A stretch of 64,000 bases of DNA from Desulfobulbaceae bacterium (GCA_024640625.1 JAHEER010000006.1:24283-88282); one strand, 5' to 3'. Positions 19,179 through 29,715 are shown, numbered from the stretch's first letter. Notes: generated by a model not told the origin, from the sequence alone. Program-made: numbers and translations.

Positions 19179-20117
19179 TCAGACGAATAAAGAGCTCACC
19201 GAATCTTCGTTGTGAATTCGCCGAATGGCTTCGGCAAGCAGCGATGAAACGGACAAAACTTTAATTTTTCCACAATCCCTGGCGTTGTCGCGCAGCGGTA
19301 TCGTGTTGGTAACCACCAGCGACTTGATGGCCGAACTGCTCAGCCTGTCAACGGCAGGGCCCGACAAAACTGGATGGGAACAGCAGGCGTGCACCTCTTT
19401 GGCTCCGTTCTCCAGCAGAGTCTCGGCACCGTTGCAGAGGGTACCGGCGGTATCGACCATATCGTCCATCAGTATGGCAATCTTATCCTTGACATCGCCG
19501 ATCACATGCATCGCCTCACTGTGATTGGGGCGATCTCTTCTTTTATCGATGATGGCCAGACCACAATTCAGTCTCTTGGCGAACGCCCTCGTCCTCTCAA
19601 CGCCACCGGCATCGGGCGAGACCATGATGAAATCCTCAAAGTTTGCTCTGATGTAATCAATCAGTACCGGAGCGGCATAAAGATGATCCACAGGAATATT
19701 GAAAAATCCCTGAATCTGTCCGGCATGAAGATCCATGCATAGTACCCTTCTAACCCCCACCACCATGAGCATCTCGGCCACCACCTTGGCTGAAATGGGC
19801 ACCCTCGGGGCCACTTTCCTATCCTGCCTGGCATAGCCATAATAGGGAAGGACGGCGGTAATACGCCGCGCCGAAGCCCTCCTCATCGCATCGGCCATGA
19901 TCACCAGCTCCATTAAATGATCGTTGACCGGGGTGCAGGTTGGCTGGATTATGAACGAGTCGGTGCCGCGGACGTTTTCCCGGACTTCAACGAATATCTC
20001 GCCATCGCTGAATTTCCTGACATCTACTCTGGAAACTTCCAGTCCAAGGTGTTCCGCGATCTCTTCCGCCATTGCATAATTCGCATTGCCGGAAAATATT
20101 TTCATTACGTTGCCCAT
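19179..20117 (-). CDS. prs: Ribose-phosphate pyrophosphokinase
   Basis: Makes PRPP from ribose 5-phosphate and ATP for nucleotides, His, Trp and NAD. 312 residues from ATG 20117 ([13 protein letters not shown]). The ATP-site region and the PRPP loop [11 protein letters not shown] are present, as are [22 protein letters not shown] and [11 protein letters not shown]. Another ATG at 20105 fits the family start MKIFSGN equally well. It follows tRNA-Gln by 28 bases. Confidence 0.96.
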   Translation of the reverse strand: MGNVMKIFSGNANYAMAEEIAEHLGLEVSRVDVRKFSDGEIFVEVRENVRGTDSFIIQPTCTPVNDHLMELVIMADAMRRASARRITAVLPYYGYARQDRKVAPRVPISAKVVAEMLMVVGVRRVLCMDLHAGQIQGFFNIPVDHLYAAPVLIDYIRANFEDFIMVSPDAGGVERTRAFAKRLNCGLAIIDKRRDRPNHSEAMHVIGDVKDKIAILMDDMVDTAGTLCNGAETLLENGAKEVHACCSHPVLSGPAVDRLSSSAIKSLVVTNTIPLRDNARDCGKIKVLSVSSLLAEAIRRIHNEDSVSSLFV

Positions 20118-20145
20118 AGTATCAAGTCTCTGCAATTAACAGATC

Positions 20146-20221
20146 TGGCTGGGGCGGTAGGACTCGAACCTACGAATGCCGGGATCAAAACCCGGTGCCT
20201 TTGCCACTTGGCTACGCCCCA
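20146..20221 (-). tRNA. tRNA-Gln (anticodon UUG)
   Basis: Read on the minus strand, TGGGGCG pairs with CGCCCCA as acceptor stem. The anticodon arm is CCGGG-TTTTGAT-CCCGG with anticodon TTG, the T arm holds GTTCGAGTC, and the discriminator G is followed by an encoded CCA (20146-20148). 76 bases including CCA. Its first 10 bases overlap the 3' end of ispE; the ispE TAG stop is part of the tRNA (the TAG at positions 8-10). It lies inside the ispE-prs transcription unit, so it is probably cut from that transcript. Confidence 0.97.
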
Positions 20222-21087
20222 CCAAACGCTTTTGCCGTAATTACCCGGTATTCAGCCTTGTCGGCGAATTTTCTGGTCAACAAGAGGGCCGCGGCTTCTA
20301 ACCTCCGCGTATCCTCGAAAAGACCAAACACAGTCGGTCCACTTCCCGACATCAGGGCCCCGGCAGCACCCGTTTCCATGAGCAGTTCCTTGACCCTGGC
20401 GATGATCGGATGGCGGGCTGTGGTGACTGCCTCAAGATCGTTGTGGAGAGCAGCGGGGGCAAACTCCTGTTGCTCAGTGTTCAGAGAACCGGCAAATATA
20501 AATTTATCCGACTTCTTTGTCAATCTATAATTGTCATACACCCATCTGGTCGCAACCCTTACTCCGGGGTTAACCAGTAGATAATGATACTGATCGACCG
20601 TAGCCACTTCCTGAAGACAGTCGCCAATGCCCGTGGCGAGCACCGCCGGGTGATCTGACAGAAAGAAGGCGACATCGGCGCCCAGACCGCGTCCGCAGTC
20701 CATCAGTTCAGCTTCCGAGAAGGGAAAACCGAACAACTCATTCAACCCTTTGAGAACCGCAGCTCCGTCGCTGCTGCCCCCTCCGAGTCCGGCAGCAACT
20801 GGAATCTGTTTGTCCAGCTTTATCCTGAGCCCGTGAGGACCTGACTGTTCGTGGATCTGGAAGAAGCGGCGGGCAGCTCTCACTGCCAGATTGGACCGGT
20901 CAGGACCGACCTCTTGACTGTCGCAGGAGAGCTCGATATCCCCGCTTTCGGTCAATTCGAGTTCCACGCGATCGCACAAGTCGAGCTTCTGCATCCTGGT
21001 AATCAGCTCGTGATAGCCGTCCTGCCGACGGCCGGTCACATGCAGATTCAAGTTTACCTTCGCCGGCGCCGGCAGTTCGATTTTCAT
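20212..21087 (-). CDS. ispE: 4-diphosphocytidyl-2-C-methyl-D-erythritol kinase
   Basis: GHMP kinase of the MEP isoprenoid pathway. 291 residues with PAPAKVNLNLHVTGRRQDGYH at the start (substrate site), the ATP loop PVAAGLGGGSSDGAAVL near residue 95, and the C-terminal GSGPTVFGLF motif. It ends inside tRNA-Gln: the stop codon TAG at 20212-20214 belongs to the tRNA sequence. The ispE-(tRNA-Gln)-prs-rplY-pth order is widespread in deltaproteobacteria and beyond. Confidence 0.96.
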   Translation of the reverse strand: MKIELPAPAKVNLNLHVTGRRQDGYHELITRMQKLDLCDRVELELTESGDIELSCDSQEVGPDRSNLAVRAARRFFQIHEQSGPHGLRIKLDKQIPVAAGLGGGSSDGAAVLKGLNELFGFPFSEAELMDCGRGLGADVAFFLSDHPAVLATGIGDCLQEVATVDQYHYLLVNPGVRVATRWVYDNYRLTKKSDKFIFAGSLNTEQQEFAPAALHNDLEAVTTARHPIIARVKELLMETGAAGALMSGSGPTVFGLFEDTRRLEAAALLLTRKFADKAEYRVITAKAFGGA

Positions 21088-21129
21088 CTTGCCGCTTATC
21101 GACAGGTACTGGCGGGGAGTAAGCCGATT

Positions 21130-21450
21130 TTACTGTTTGGCTGTTTTGACGAAGCGCATCTTGACATCGTAGAGGATGTTGCGCATCAATTCGGCCTCTT
21201 CTTCCGTAAGATTGCCTTTGGTCTTTTGCTCGAGAACGACAAGCGTATCGATGGCATGTCTGGCCAGATCGAGGTTGATGAACCTCTCACCGCTTTCCGG
21301 GTCCGGCAACTCTCCCAAATGGAAGAGAGCCGAGGTGTTGAGCGACATGACGAAGGTTGAAAATGTAACCTCCGGCATCACGCAATGTCCTTCTTTGTCC
21401 GGTACCTTTCCTTCGCCGCAGACGGTGCTGCCGGTGCTTTCTTCAGCCAT
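21130..21450 (-). CDS. DUF1844 family protein
   Basis: 106 residues with the family core VTFSTFVMSLNTSALFHLGELPDPESG, an ISLDLARHAIDTL-like stretch (reads INLDLARHAIDTLVVLEQKT) and a helical C-terminal end. No membrane segment and no known biochemical role. It is placed between serA and ispE with 40-50 base gaps on the same strand, in keeping with its usual place among housekeeping genes in deltaproteobacteria. The N-terminal 25 residues with two Cys (CGEGKVPDKEGHC) look like a possible metal or disulfide pair. Confidence 0.85.
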   Translation of the reverse strand: MAEESTGSTVCGEGKVPDKEGHCVMPEVTFSTFVMSLNTSALFHLGELPDPESGERFINLDLARHAIDTLVVLEQKTKGNLTEEEAELMRNILYDVKMRFVKTAKQ

Positions 21451-21499
21451 GGTAATTCCTCTGCTGGCCGGATTCCCCCGACCGGTGCTGAAATTAATT

Positions 21500-23083
21500 T
21501 TAGAGATCGAAACTGTGGGCGCCGTTAATATTTTCTATTGCCCGAACCCGTTCCAGCACTTCGGCTGAAATCAACTGATCGGTACCCAGGAAAATTATAT
21601 TCTGCTTGCTCTCTATCTCACGCCCCACGGTCATCCTGGATATATTGACGCCGCTCCTGCCCAACTCGGTACCCAAGGCCCCGATGACTCCTGGAACATC
21701 GTTGTTATAGACTAATAACATCGGCCCGGAGGGCAAGGCTTCCAGCCTAAAATTATTCAATCTCACCAGGCGGGGCTCGTTTTTACCGAACACGGTACCG
21801 ACCAGAACGTTTTTCTCCGTATCGGTCGACACCCCGATGGAAAGCGTATTGATAAAATCTGAGGTTTTGTCAGTTCGGGATTCGACTATTTTGATACCTC
21901 TGTCCCGGGCTATGATGGGGGCATTAACATAGTTTACCGCATCCTTTAAAATTGGCGTGAAGAGCCCCTTGAGAAAGGCCACGGTTATCGAATTTGTTTC
22001 CAGCTCGGCCAGGTTGCCGCCATATTCGATGGCTATTTCCTGTATACCGCCCTTGGCAAGCTGCATGTGCATGTTGCCGAGCATTTCCCCGAGGGTGATA
22101 TAAGGACCAACCTTGGCTAAGACATCGTCGCTGACCGAGGGCACGTTGACGGCATTGGTCACCGTTCCTTTTTTCAGATAATCAGCAACCTGCTCGGCTA
22201 TGGCGATCGCCACATTTTCCTGGGCTTCGCTGGTTGAGGCGCCCAGATGCGGAGTGCAGATAAAGTTATCCAGACCCAGCAGCGGACAATTTTCCATGGA
22301 GGTCGGTTCCTGGGCGAACACGTCCAGGGCGGCACCACCGATCTTGTTGTCGTTGAGGGCCTCATAAAGAGCGTCCTCATCGCATACGCCGCCGCGGGCG
22401 CAGTCGACAAACATGGCATCCGGCTTCATGTTGTCAAAGAACTCGGTGGAGACAAGGTGTTTTGTCTCCTTGGTCAAGGGCACGTGAACCGAAATCACGT
22501 CGCTTCTCCTTGCCAATTCCAGCAGATCCACCAGTTCGACCCCCAGCTTTTCAGCCACCTCTCTGGGCATATGGGGATCGAAGGCGATGGTTTTCATCTT
22601 CAATCCCTGGGCCCGGCTCGCCGCGATGCTGCCTATCCGGCCAATGCCGATGACACCAAAGGTTTTACCGGTGAGCTCATGGCCCATGAATTTTTTCTTT
22701 TCCCACCTGCCGGCTTTCATCGAGGCGGTGGCCTGAGGAATATTGCGGGACAGAGACATCATCATCGAAATGGCAAGTTCTGCGGTGGTGGTGGCATTAC
22801 CATCGGGCGCATTCATAACAATGACACCTTTCTGGCTGGCTGCGGGCACATCCACATTGTCCAGACCTATACCGGCCCTGCCGACCACTCTGAGTCTGCC
22901 TGCCGACTCAAGCAAATCCTCGGTTACTTTGGTGGCGCTTCTGATAATCAGCCCTTCATACTCACCGATGGCCGCCTTTATTTCGTCGGGGCTCAAACCT
23001 GGTCTAAAATCAACCTCGATACCCGCATTTTCAAGAATCTCAACCCCAATTGGAGCGAGATTATCGCTTATTAACACTCTCAT
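21500..23083 (-). CDS. serA: D-3-phosphoglycerate dehydrogenase
   Basis: First step of serine synthesis. 527 residues, the long form: an N-terminal substrate domain, the NAD domain with GVIGIGRIGS near residue 145 and the catalytic R-E-H set (CARGGVCDEDAL, PHLGAST), then the intervening ASB domain and a C-terminal ACT domain (VPGVIGALGTELGRSGVNISRMTVGR) for serine feedback. It starts at the ATG 23083 and probably heads the transcript with DUF1844, ispE and prs. Confidence 0.97.
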   Translation of the reverse strand: MRVLISDNLAPIGVEILENAGIEVDFRPGLSPDEIKAAIGEYEGLIIRSATKVTEDLLESAGRLRVVGRAGIGLDNVDVPAASQKGVIVMNAPDGNATTTAELAISMMMSLSRNIPQATASMKAGRWEKKKFMGHELTGKTFGVIGIGRIGSIAASRAQGLKMKTIAFDPHMPREVAEKLGVELVDLLELARRSDVISVHVPLTKETKHLVSTEFFDNMKPDAMFVDCARGGVCDEDALYEALNDNKIGGAALDVFAQEPTSMENCPLLGLDNFICTPHLGASTSEAQENVAIAIAEQVADYLKKGTVTNAVNVPSVSDDVLAKVGPYITLGEMLGNMHMQLAKGGIQEIAIEYGGNLAELETNSITVAFLKGLFTPILKDAVNYVNAPIIARDRGIKIVESRTDKTSDFINTLSIGVSTDTEKNVLVGTVFGKNEPRLVRLNNFRLEALPSGPMLLVYNNDVPGVIGALGTELGRSGVNISRMTVGREIESKQNIIFLGTDQLISAEVLERVRAIENINGAHSFDL

Positions 23084-23258
23084 CTGACTACTTTAAACCC
23101 TCTCTTCTTTTGGTTAATCACGATATTGTCAGAACCCAAAACCTTGGAACCCAGACGTTTCCCGGACCATCGGCAGACAATTGATATAAAAAACAGCGAA
23201 GTATACTTATTAAAACCTATGAGGACAAGCGCAAAGCGCTGCTCAACCTCAAATCTGA

Positions 23259-23287
23259 TTGAATTATCCCGGTCAAAACATTATAAA
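23259..23287 (+). promoter_or_regulatory. Candidate sigma70 promoter for gltX-glnS
   Basis: TTGAAT (23259-23264) and TATAAA (23282-23287) with 17-base spacing, 135 bases before gltX. It lies in the 338-base divergent gap 23084-23421, which otherwise shows only a short inverted repeat (AGCGC-aaa-GCGCT near 23228-23240) and no gene. Confidence 0.5.
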
Positions 23288-23421
23288 ACCAGCTTGTGTG
23301 CTTGCATTGGTTCGAGCGTGAACAAAAAGTTTTGCCAATTACACCCATCTTTCCCATTTATGCTTATTTATGTAACACCTCAGTTTCTATATTAAAACGC
23401 CCAACCCCAAAAGGTTATACT

Positions 23422-24900
23422 ATGCCACACCCCAGATTACGTTTCCCTCCCAGCCCCACCGGCTATCTGCACATTGGCGGGGCCAGAACGGCTCTTTATA
23501 ACTGGCTGTATGTGAAGAAAACCGGGGGCACACTCGTCCTGCGGATCGAAGATACCGACACGGACCGCTCCTCGGAAGAGTCCATAGCAGGAATTATCGA
23601 AGGCCTCGAGTGGTTGGGAATCGACTGGGACGAAGGCCCCTACTTTCAGACCGATTTCAGTGCTGACCATCGGCGTGCGGCAGATAAACTGCTGCAGGAA
23701 GGTAAAGCCTATCGCTGCTTCTGTACCAGAGAAGAACTCGAAAAGAAGCGGGAGGCGGCATTGGCAGCCAAGCAGAACGTCGGGTACGACGGTACCTGCC
23801 GGCATTTAAGTGAAGACCAGGTCGAAGGAAAACTAGAGGCAGGGCTGGACTCAGTGTTGCGCTTCAAGGTCCCGGAACGGCAGGGCAAAATCGGCTACCA
23901 CGACGAAGTACTCGGCCGGATAGAGAGTAGCTACGCAGAGATAGACGATTTCGTCATTGTCAGGTCAAACGGCAGTCCACTTTACCTGCTCTGCAACGTC
24001 GTCGATGATATCAGGGACCGCATCAGCCATGTGGTCAGGGGCCAGGATCACATGACCAACACGATCAAACAACTGCTGCTCTACGAGGCCCTGGGCGCTC
24101 CTGTGCCGATATTTGCCCATATGCCCCTGACCCTGGATACCAAAAAAGCGAAAATATCGAAAAGAAGTCATGGTGAGATCGTCGCCGTGCAGTTTTATCG
24201 GGATAACGGTTTTCTACCCTGGGCTTTTAACAATTTTCTGGTCCTGCTGGGCTGGTCTCCCGGAGACGACCGGGAAATATTCTCCAGGGAAGAGCTGATC
24301 GAGGCGTTCAGCCTGGACCGCATCAATAAATCGGCTTCGATATTCAACTATCGCAAAGGCGATCCGAAATTTTTCACGGATCCCAAGGCTATCGCCATCA
24401 ACGAGCATTACTTACGCACCATACCAGTCGAAGAACTCGCCCCGCAGGTTAGAGAGGTGCTCATCGACCACGGCCTCTGGCATGACGACTACGATGGGGC
24501 CAGGCACCGATGGTTTCTTGATACCATCGAGCTGATAAGAAGCAGGTTTCATGTGCTTACCGATTTTGCCACCATGGGCCGGGCATATTTCTCCGACGAG
24601 TATGAAATAGAAGAGAAACCGCTCAACAAGAATGTGCTCAAACATCCCGGCCTCAAGCAGTGGCTGCCTGAGCTGGCGGACGACTATGAAAAGCTCTCTG
24701 ATTTCTCTGTTGAGCACACCGAAAAGCTGGCCAGAGTCTGTGCCGAGCAGGCCGGCGTGAAACCGGGCGTGATCATCAACGGCATGCGTACGGTGGTAAC
24801 CGGCCAGTTGGCAGGGCCCTCGATGTTTGACATTCTGGTGACCATCGGCCAGGAGAAAGTCGTCTCCCGCTTGAAAAAAACTCCGCAACTCTATCCATGA
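23422..24900 (+). CDS. gltX: Glutamyl-tRNA synthetase
   Basis: Class I synthetase of 492 residues from ATG 23422, with AAAGG nearby. The HIGH motif is HIGG in [19 protein letters not shown] (residues 9-25), and the KMSKS motif is KISKR at 244-248. A much longer frame back to 23296 adds unrelated sequence, so it is not the start. glnS follows with coupled or near-coupled translation. The presence of a true GlnRS next door suggests this GluRS need not charge tRNA-Gln. Confidence 0.96.
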   Translation: MPHPRLRFPPSPTGYLHIGGARTALYNWLYVKKTGGTLVLRIEDTDTDRSSEESIAGIIEGLEWLGIDWDEGPYFQTDFSADHRRAADKLLQEGKAYRCFCTREELEKKREAALAAKQNVGYDGTCRHLSEDQVEGKLEAGLDSVLRFKVPERQGKIGYHDEVLGRIESSYAEIDDFVIVRSNGSPLYLLCNVVDDIRDRISHVVRGQDHMTNTIKQLLLYEALGAPVPIFAHMPLTLDTKKAKISKRSHGEIVAVQFYRDNGFLPWAFNNFLVLLGWSPGDDREIFSREELIEAFSLDRINKSASIFNYRKGDPKFFTDPKAIAINEHYLRTIPVEELAPQVREVLIDHGLWHDDYDGARHRWFLDTIELIRSRFHVLTDFATMGRAYFSDEYEIEEKPLNKNVLKHPGLKQWLPELADDYEKLSDFSVEHTEKLARVCAEQAGVKPGVIINGMRTVVTGQLAGPSMFDILVTIGQEKVVSRLKKTPQLYP

Positions 24901-24911
24901 AGGCCGCTACA

Positions 24912-26603
24912 ATGAGCACCATTTCCGACAACGGCAGCAGTGACCGACCGCTCGACTTCATCAGGCAGATCGTCGATCAGGACCAGAAAAGCGGTAAACA
25001 TCCCGTGCCGGTAACCAGATTCCCTCCCGAACCAAACGGCTTCCTGCACATCGGCCATGCCAAGTCGATCTGTCTCAATTTCGGCATCAGCCAAGAATTT
25101 GGAGGCCAGTGCCATCTCCGCTTCGATGATACCAACCCCAGCAAGGAAGAAGTCGAGTATGTCGAATCGATCAAACAGGATGTGCAATGGCTTGGGTTCG
25201 ACTGGCAGGATCACCTCTACTTCGCCTCCGACTATTTCGACAAGCTCTACGACTTTGCCGAACAGCTTATTAATAGAGGCAGAGCCTATGTCTGCGACCT
25301 GTCGGCCGAGGAAATTCGTCGCTTTCGGGGCACACTGACAGAACCGGGAACAGACAGCCCCTACCGAAACCGGTCAGCTGAGGAGAATCTCGAACTCTTC
25401 AGAGGGATGAGAGACGGCGCCTATCCAGAAGGCAGCAGGGTTCTCAGGGCTAAAATCGACATGGGTGCGGCTGCCATCGTCCTGCGCGATCCTGTACTTT
25501 ACCGAATCGTCAACGCCTCCCATCATCGAACCGGCGACAAGTGGTGCATCTATCCTCTGTACGATTTTACCCACTGCCTTTCAGATATGCTGGAACAGAT
25601 CACCCACTCGCTCTGTACCCTTGAATTCCAGGATAACCGAGTGCTCTATGACTGGGTGCTCGACACCCTCGAAACCCCCTGCCATCCCCGTCAGATCGAA
25701 TTTGCCAGGCTGAATTTGACCTATACGGTAATGAGCAAGCGAAAACTTCTCCAGCTCGTAGACGAACATCACGTAGACGGCTGGGATGACCCACGCATGC
25801 TGACCATCTCCGGGCTTCGACGAAGAGGCTATACGCCCCGATCGATACGAAATTTCTGCGACCTGATCGGTATCGGTAAAAAGCAGAGCTGGATTGACAT
25901 GGGAGTCCTGGAAAACGCGGTCCGGGAAGACCTTAACGCGACTGCCCCGCGAGTAATGGGAGTGCTCGAACCGCTCAAGGTGGTGATTGATAACTATCCG
26001 CCCGATCAAACCGAAGAAATTACGGCTCAGAATCATCCTCAGAAGCCGGAACTGGGAACCCGTACCCTGCCGTTTAGCAAGGAACTCTATATCGAACGCA
26101 ATGATTTCATGGAGGATCCGCCGAGGAAATTTTTCCGCTTGGGGCCGGGTCGTGAGGTTCGGCTGCGCTACGGCTACTACATAACCTGCGTTTCATACGA
26201 ACAAGACGAACACGGTCAGGTAACCGTGCTGCACTGCACCTACGATCCTCAGACCAAAGGCGGTACGTCAGCCGACGGCAGGAAAGTCAAGGGCACCATT
26301 CATTGGGTGTCGGCCAAAGATGCGGTCGATGCCGAGGTCTACCTCTACGACCGGCTTTTCAGTGTCGAACATCCAGACGGCGTTAAAGAGGTCGACTTCA
26401 AGGACCACCTCAATCCCGATTCCAGAACAATCCTTAGCGGTTGCAAGCTTGAGCCCGCGCTGGAAAGTATCGAAGCGGGCGTGCAGGTGCAGTTTGAACG
26501 TCAGGGATACTTTTGTCTCGATTCCGCCCTCAGCACACCCGGCAGACCGGTATTCAACAGGGTGGTGACGTTGCGCGATTCCTGGGCGAAAATGAAAAAA
26601 TAA
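24912..26603 (+). CDS. glnS: Glutaminyl-tRNA synthetase
   Basis: 563 residues with [16 protein letters not shown] (HIGH), RFDDTNP, and the KMSKS-like [11 protein letters not shown], followed by the two beta-barrel anticodon domains. AAGG eight bases before the ATG at 24912 supports this start; an ATG at 24897 overlaps the gltX stop as ATGA and is the alternative. GlnRS is a later acquisition in bacteria (from eukaryotes) found in beta/gamma/delta groups. Its substrate tRNA-Gln(UUG) is in this same window. Confidence 0.96.
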   Translation: MSTISDNGSSDRPLDFIRQIVDQDQKSGKHPVPVTRFPPEPNGFLHIGHAKSICLNFGISQEFGGQCHLRFDDTNPSKEEVEYVESIKQDVQWLGFDWQDHLYFASDYFDKLYDFAEQLINRGRAYVCDLSAEEIRRFRGTLTEPGTDSPYRNRSAEENLELFRGMRDGAYPEGSRVLRAKIDMGAAAIVLRDPVLYRIVNASHHRTGDKWCIYPLYDFTHCLSDMLEQITHSLCTLEFQDNRVLYDWVLDTLETPCHPRQIEFARLNLTYTVMSKRKLLQLVDEHHVDGWDDPRMLTISGLRRRGYTPRSIRNFCDLIGIGKKQSWIDMGVLENAVREDLNATAPRVMGVLEPLKVVIDNYPPDQTEEITAQNHPQKPELGTRTLPFSKELYIERNDFMEDPPRKFFRLGPGREVRLRYGYYITCVSYEQDEHGQVTVLHCTYDPQTKGGTSADGRKVKGTIHWVSAKDAVDAEVYLYDRLFSVEHPDGVKEVDFKDHLNPDSRTILSGCKLEPALESIEAGVQVQFERQGYFCLDSALSTPGRPVFNRVVTLRDSWAKMKK

Positions 26604-26752
26604 CCAGACCGAGTTCCCCGCCGGAAAAGTGCAATTACTGCTCGAAGTTCAGGGTGTGCGAGAAATTTTACTGCAGGCGTATGTTCGACAGTGCAGGGCT
26701 ACGGTATTAGCTCGCAACACTGAAAGCGAACGAAAGGCATTTTTCATCGGAC

Positions 26753-27079
26753 TCACAAGACGAAGAGCTTGGCAATAAAATAGATCAGCACCAGCGCCCC
26801 GATACCGGCAAACGCGGATACCAGACGTAATATTGCGGTCGAGAAGCGCGGCTGCAGTGACGGATCATTGCTTAGATTCAAAGCAGCAAGTTTCTCGAGG
26901 TTCTCCTCCATGGTCTCCCTTTTGTCCTGCTCGGCTCGCCCACCGGAAATCTGCTCGTCACTGGCGACTTCAGACTTTTTTCCATTCACTTCTTCTTCGT
27001 TGCTTTCAGGAACCATCACGGCCACCATAGCTTTTAATACAGGCATTGCTTCCCTACAATTCGTGCACCTGATGTGCAT
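26753..27079 (-). CDS. Small membrane protein with an N-terminal CxxC
   Basis: 108 residues from the ATG at 27079, which overlaps the ggt stop as TGATG. It begins MHIRCTNCREAMPVLKAMV, so a single CxxC near residue 5. It then has a long charged Glu/Lys-rich stretch (about 25-70) and one hydrophobic segment at the C terminus (FAGIGALVLIYFIAKLFVL). I do not recognise a family. The layout (cytoplasmic CxxC, linker, C-terminal anchor) suggests a tail-anchored protein. It is the last gene of the 12-gene minus-strand run. A longer frame to 27127 exists but overlaps ggt further. Confidence 0.65.
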   Translation of the reverse strand: MHIRCTNCREAMPVLKAMVAVMVPESNEEEVNGKKSEVASDEQISGGRAEQDKRETMEENLEKLAALNLSNDPSLQPRFSTAILRLVSAFAGIGALVLIYFIAKLFVL

Positions 27080-28605
27080 CAGACCTCTTCGACGCTGCCT
27101 CCCCGCCTTGAATCCCCTGCCCCGCACTGGCCGGGGATTACGCTGTGAACGCCTCCGAAAAAGACATCTCTGGTATCCCAGAGATTGATCTTCACATGGC
27201 GCTGAACCTCTTCCAGGGCCTCCTCCGAGAAACCGGGTTCGACCTGCAGGATTTCACCGTCCCAATACAGTCGCGGCGCTTCAACTGCTGTCGTGAGGGG
27301 GCGGTCGAAGTCGACAATCTGACTCAGCACCTGGCTCACTGAGGTTCGAATCCGTTTGGAACCGCCGCTGCCGATGACCAGTTTGATCTGATCATCCTTG
27401 ATGAGCAGTGAAGGCGACATCATGGAGCCCACCCGTTGACCGGGGGGACTGGAGTGAAACCCATCGGGATGGAGATCATCCTCGCCCATCATATTATTCA
27501 GCATGACACCTGTTTCCGGGGCAAAATAACCTGACCCCTCGCCGTTGGAAAAAGTCATGGCCGCACAATTTCCAAATTTGTCGGCAATACTAATATGGGT
27601 CGTGCCGCGACTGAACATGCGAATCTGCTCAACCGAGCCGCTCACCACCGTGCCGTCTTCCATGAAGGCCTCGAGCTGAGCTGGTGTGGTTACCCCCCTG
27701 GCCCTGATTTTTTCAACCTCACGCATCAGGGTGACCGTGCGCATGATCTGCCTGCCTTCTCCCCACTCGCCACCATAGGGCCCAGCCTTCTGAAGCAGGC
27801 CGATGGACAGCCCCATCATAGTGCCACCGACCGAAGGTTCCGAAGTGGTCAGCAGCTCATAATCCCGGTACGGTACTTTCAATGGCGGCCGCTCGTGCAC
27901 CTGATAGCTGGCCAGATCATCCCTGGTCAGCCAGCCTCCGCCTTCTTTCATTTCCTTGTCTATGCTGGCAGCAAGCTCACCGTGGTAGAAACTTTCTCCC
28001 TGATCGTCTGCGACAAGGTCGAGAAAGTCTGCGCACAGCCTGTTTTCCAATATGTCCCCAGGCCTCTTTAAAACGCCCCCCGGTTCGTAGAGATCCCGTC
28101 CCCGGTCAGTCTGGGTAACGATCGGGTAAATCAAGGTGAGGAACATCCCCTGCTGTTCGTTGATGCGGTGCCCCAAGGCAAAGTTCCTGGCCGGCTGCAC
28201 CACTTCACGAAGACTCATCCGGCCAAGCTTCTTCTGAATGTGAATCAACCCTTTCAGGGTCCCGGGTACGGCAACAGAGCCAAGACCGATATTAAATACC
28301 TGGTCAGACCCAGAGAAGCTCACGGTGACTGGGAAGAAGTGGGTATCTTCAGGGTTGATCGTTCGACCGAGGCCAGGAGTGTCGACAAAGAAATCAAAAA
28401 ACAGGTTCTGTCCTGAGGAGTGCTCATGACCGATCAGATAACCGCCGCCGCCCAGGCTGGTCAAACAGGGTTCGACTACCGCGGAGGCAAAACCGGCAGC
28501 GACTATGGCATCAAAGGCGTTGCCGCCCTGTTTGATTATTTCTACCGCTGTACGGCTGACCATCTGGTGCCCGGAGGCGACGATCGACTTCTCGTAGAGG
28601 CTCAT
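27079..28605 (-). CDS. Gamma-glutamyltransferase family protein
   Basis: 508 residues of the Ntn-hydrolase GGT family, which cleaves or transfers gamma-glutamyl groups from glutathione-like amides. The expected autocleavage/nucleophile Thr is in RGTTHISIADKFGNCAAMTF near residue 335, with NGEGSG and GGSKRIRTSVSQVL later. N-terminal GGNAFDAIVAAGFASAVVEP and SLGGGGYLI match the large subunit. No signal peptide is seen from the chosen start, unlike periplasmic E. coli GGT, so it is probably cytoplasmic. AAGGAG lies 8 bases before ATG 28605, which overlaps the previous stop (ATGA). Coupling to the amidoligase upstream suggests they act on the same product. Confidence 0.88.
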   Translation of the reverse strand: MSLYEKSIVASGHQMVSRTAVEIIKQGGNAFDAIVAAGFASAVVEPCLTSLGGGGYLIGHEHSSGQNLFFDFFVDTPGLGRTINPEDTHFFPVTVSFSGSDQVFNIGLGSVAVPGTLKGLIHIQKKLGRMSLREVVQPARNFALGHRINEQQGMFLTLIYPIVTQTDRGRDLYEPGGVLKRPGDILENRLCADFLDLVADDQGESFYHGELAASIDKEMKEGGGWLTRDDLASYQVHERPPLKVPYRDYELLTTSEPSVGGTMMGLSIGLLQKAGPYGGEWGEGRQIMRTVTLMREVEKIRARGVTTPAQLEAFMEDGTVVSGSVEQIRMFSRGTTHISIADKFGNCAAMTFSNGEGSGYFAPETGVMLNNMMGEDDLHPDGFHSSPPGQRVGSMMSPSLLIKDDQIKLVIGSGGSKRIRTSVSQVLSQIVDFDRPLTTAVEAPRLYWDGEILQVEPGFSEEALEEVQRHVKINLWDTRDVFFGGVHSVIPGQCGAGDSRRGGSVEEV

Positions 28606-29708
28606 TGCCAGAACTCCTTCTGAATTTCCCTGACGACCTGGTGAAAATCCCTGGTGTTCTGGTAAATTCTGCGCATCTGATCGGCCCCGGTTCCACCTGA
28701 AATAATTGAATCGAGATTTTCCAGATATGACTCGCACCCCAATTTCGAGGCGTATGGAGATACCCTGCGTTTCAGTATCATGGCCGCCAGCCTGAACTGC
28801 ATCGGGTGGTCGCCGAGGATGTTCGTGGGATCGACGAACCTGCCTTCAAGGCCATGCCGCGCGGCCTGCCATTTGTTGGCCTTGAGCAGATAAGGATTCA
28901 AGTAACTGGCTGGTTGAAATTCCTCGACGAGCCAGGCCACGCTACTCTGAATCAGCGCAGCCAGCGCCAGGATCGAGGTGAATTTTACCGGCAGGTCGCA
29001 GACCCGAACTTCAATGGTGCCTAATTCGGGATTTGGCCTTGCATCCCACCAAAGATCGCGAAATCCCTGGATCACGCCATATTTTTTCAAACTATCTATT
29101 TCGTCAACGAAATGCTGCCAGTTCTGCATATATTCGAAAAGTCCCGCCAGGGGAAGGGCCTCGAAAAGTTTGGTCCGATACGACATAAGACCGGTATCTT
29201 TGCCCTGATAAAATGGTGAGGAAGAGGAGAGGGTCAGAAATATCGGTAGAAAAGCCTGGATCAGGTTACAGACCTTGATCGCCGTCTCACCATCCGGCAT
29301 GCCTATGTGAACGTGCAGTCCCTGGGAAATGAATCTTCTGCCGATGATCTGCAGTTCCTGCATGATTTTTTCATAACGCTCGTTTTCGCTCAATTCCTGG
29401 TCGGCCGCCAGGGCGAATGGATGCAGGCTGGCGGCATAAAGAAGAAATTCGTTGTCGACGGCAAGTTCCTCGGCCAGCGCACAGGTCTGCAGTAAATCAT
29501 TCTCCACATCGCGAAGATCGTCGCAGACGCCGGTCTGAATCTCCAGAATCGACTTAATGAACTCCAGGCTTAACCGCGGCCGCAAAATTTTCGGGGCCTG
29601 ATCGAGCAGCAGCGGCGCGAACGGAACGAGGTTGAGATCTTTATTGTCAAGAATCTGGAACTCTATCTCGACCCCAAGGGTATGGGAGCTGCTCGACGAA
29701 AATTCCAT
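28602..29708 (-). CDS. GCS2/YbdK-type carboxylate-amine ligase
   Basis: 368 residues, glutamate-cysteine ligase family 2 (glutamine-synthetase-like fold). It starts SHTLGVEIEFQILDNKDLNL and has GLHVHIGMPDGETA and RPNPELGTIEVRVCDLP, the metal and ATP site motifs. YbdK has weak gamma-glutamylcysteine activity, but relatives make varied amide bonds, so the substrate is open. It lies 7 bases after an M20 amidohydrolase gene and overlaps ggt by 4 bases. Forming, trimming and breaking gamma-glutamyl-type amides in one operon is the simplest reading. Confidence 0.88.
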   Translation of the reverse strand: MEFSSSSSHTLGVEIEFQILDNKDLNLVPFAPLLLDQAPKILRPRLSLEFIKSILEIQTGVCDDLRDVENDLLQTCALAEELAVDNEFLLYAASLHPFALAADQELSENERYEKIMQELQIIGRRFISQGLHVHIGMPDGETAIKVCNLIQAFLPIFLTLSSSSPFYQGKDTGLMSYRTKLFEALPLAGLFEYMQNWQHFVDEIDSLKKYGVIQGFRDLWWDARPNPELGTIEVRVCDLPVKFTSILALAALIQSSVAWLVEEFQPASYLNPYLLKANKWQAARHGLEGRFVDPTNILGDHPMQFRLAAMILKRRVSPYASKLGCESYLENLDSIISGGTGADQMRRIYQNTRDFHQVVREIQKEFWQ

Positions 29709-29715
29709 CCTTGCT

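Noticed and set aside
22247..23074. 275-codon plus-strand open frame opposite serA
   Set aside because: No protein likeness and fully antisense to an obvious serA; GC-rich codon use of the true gene leaves a shadow frame.
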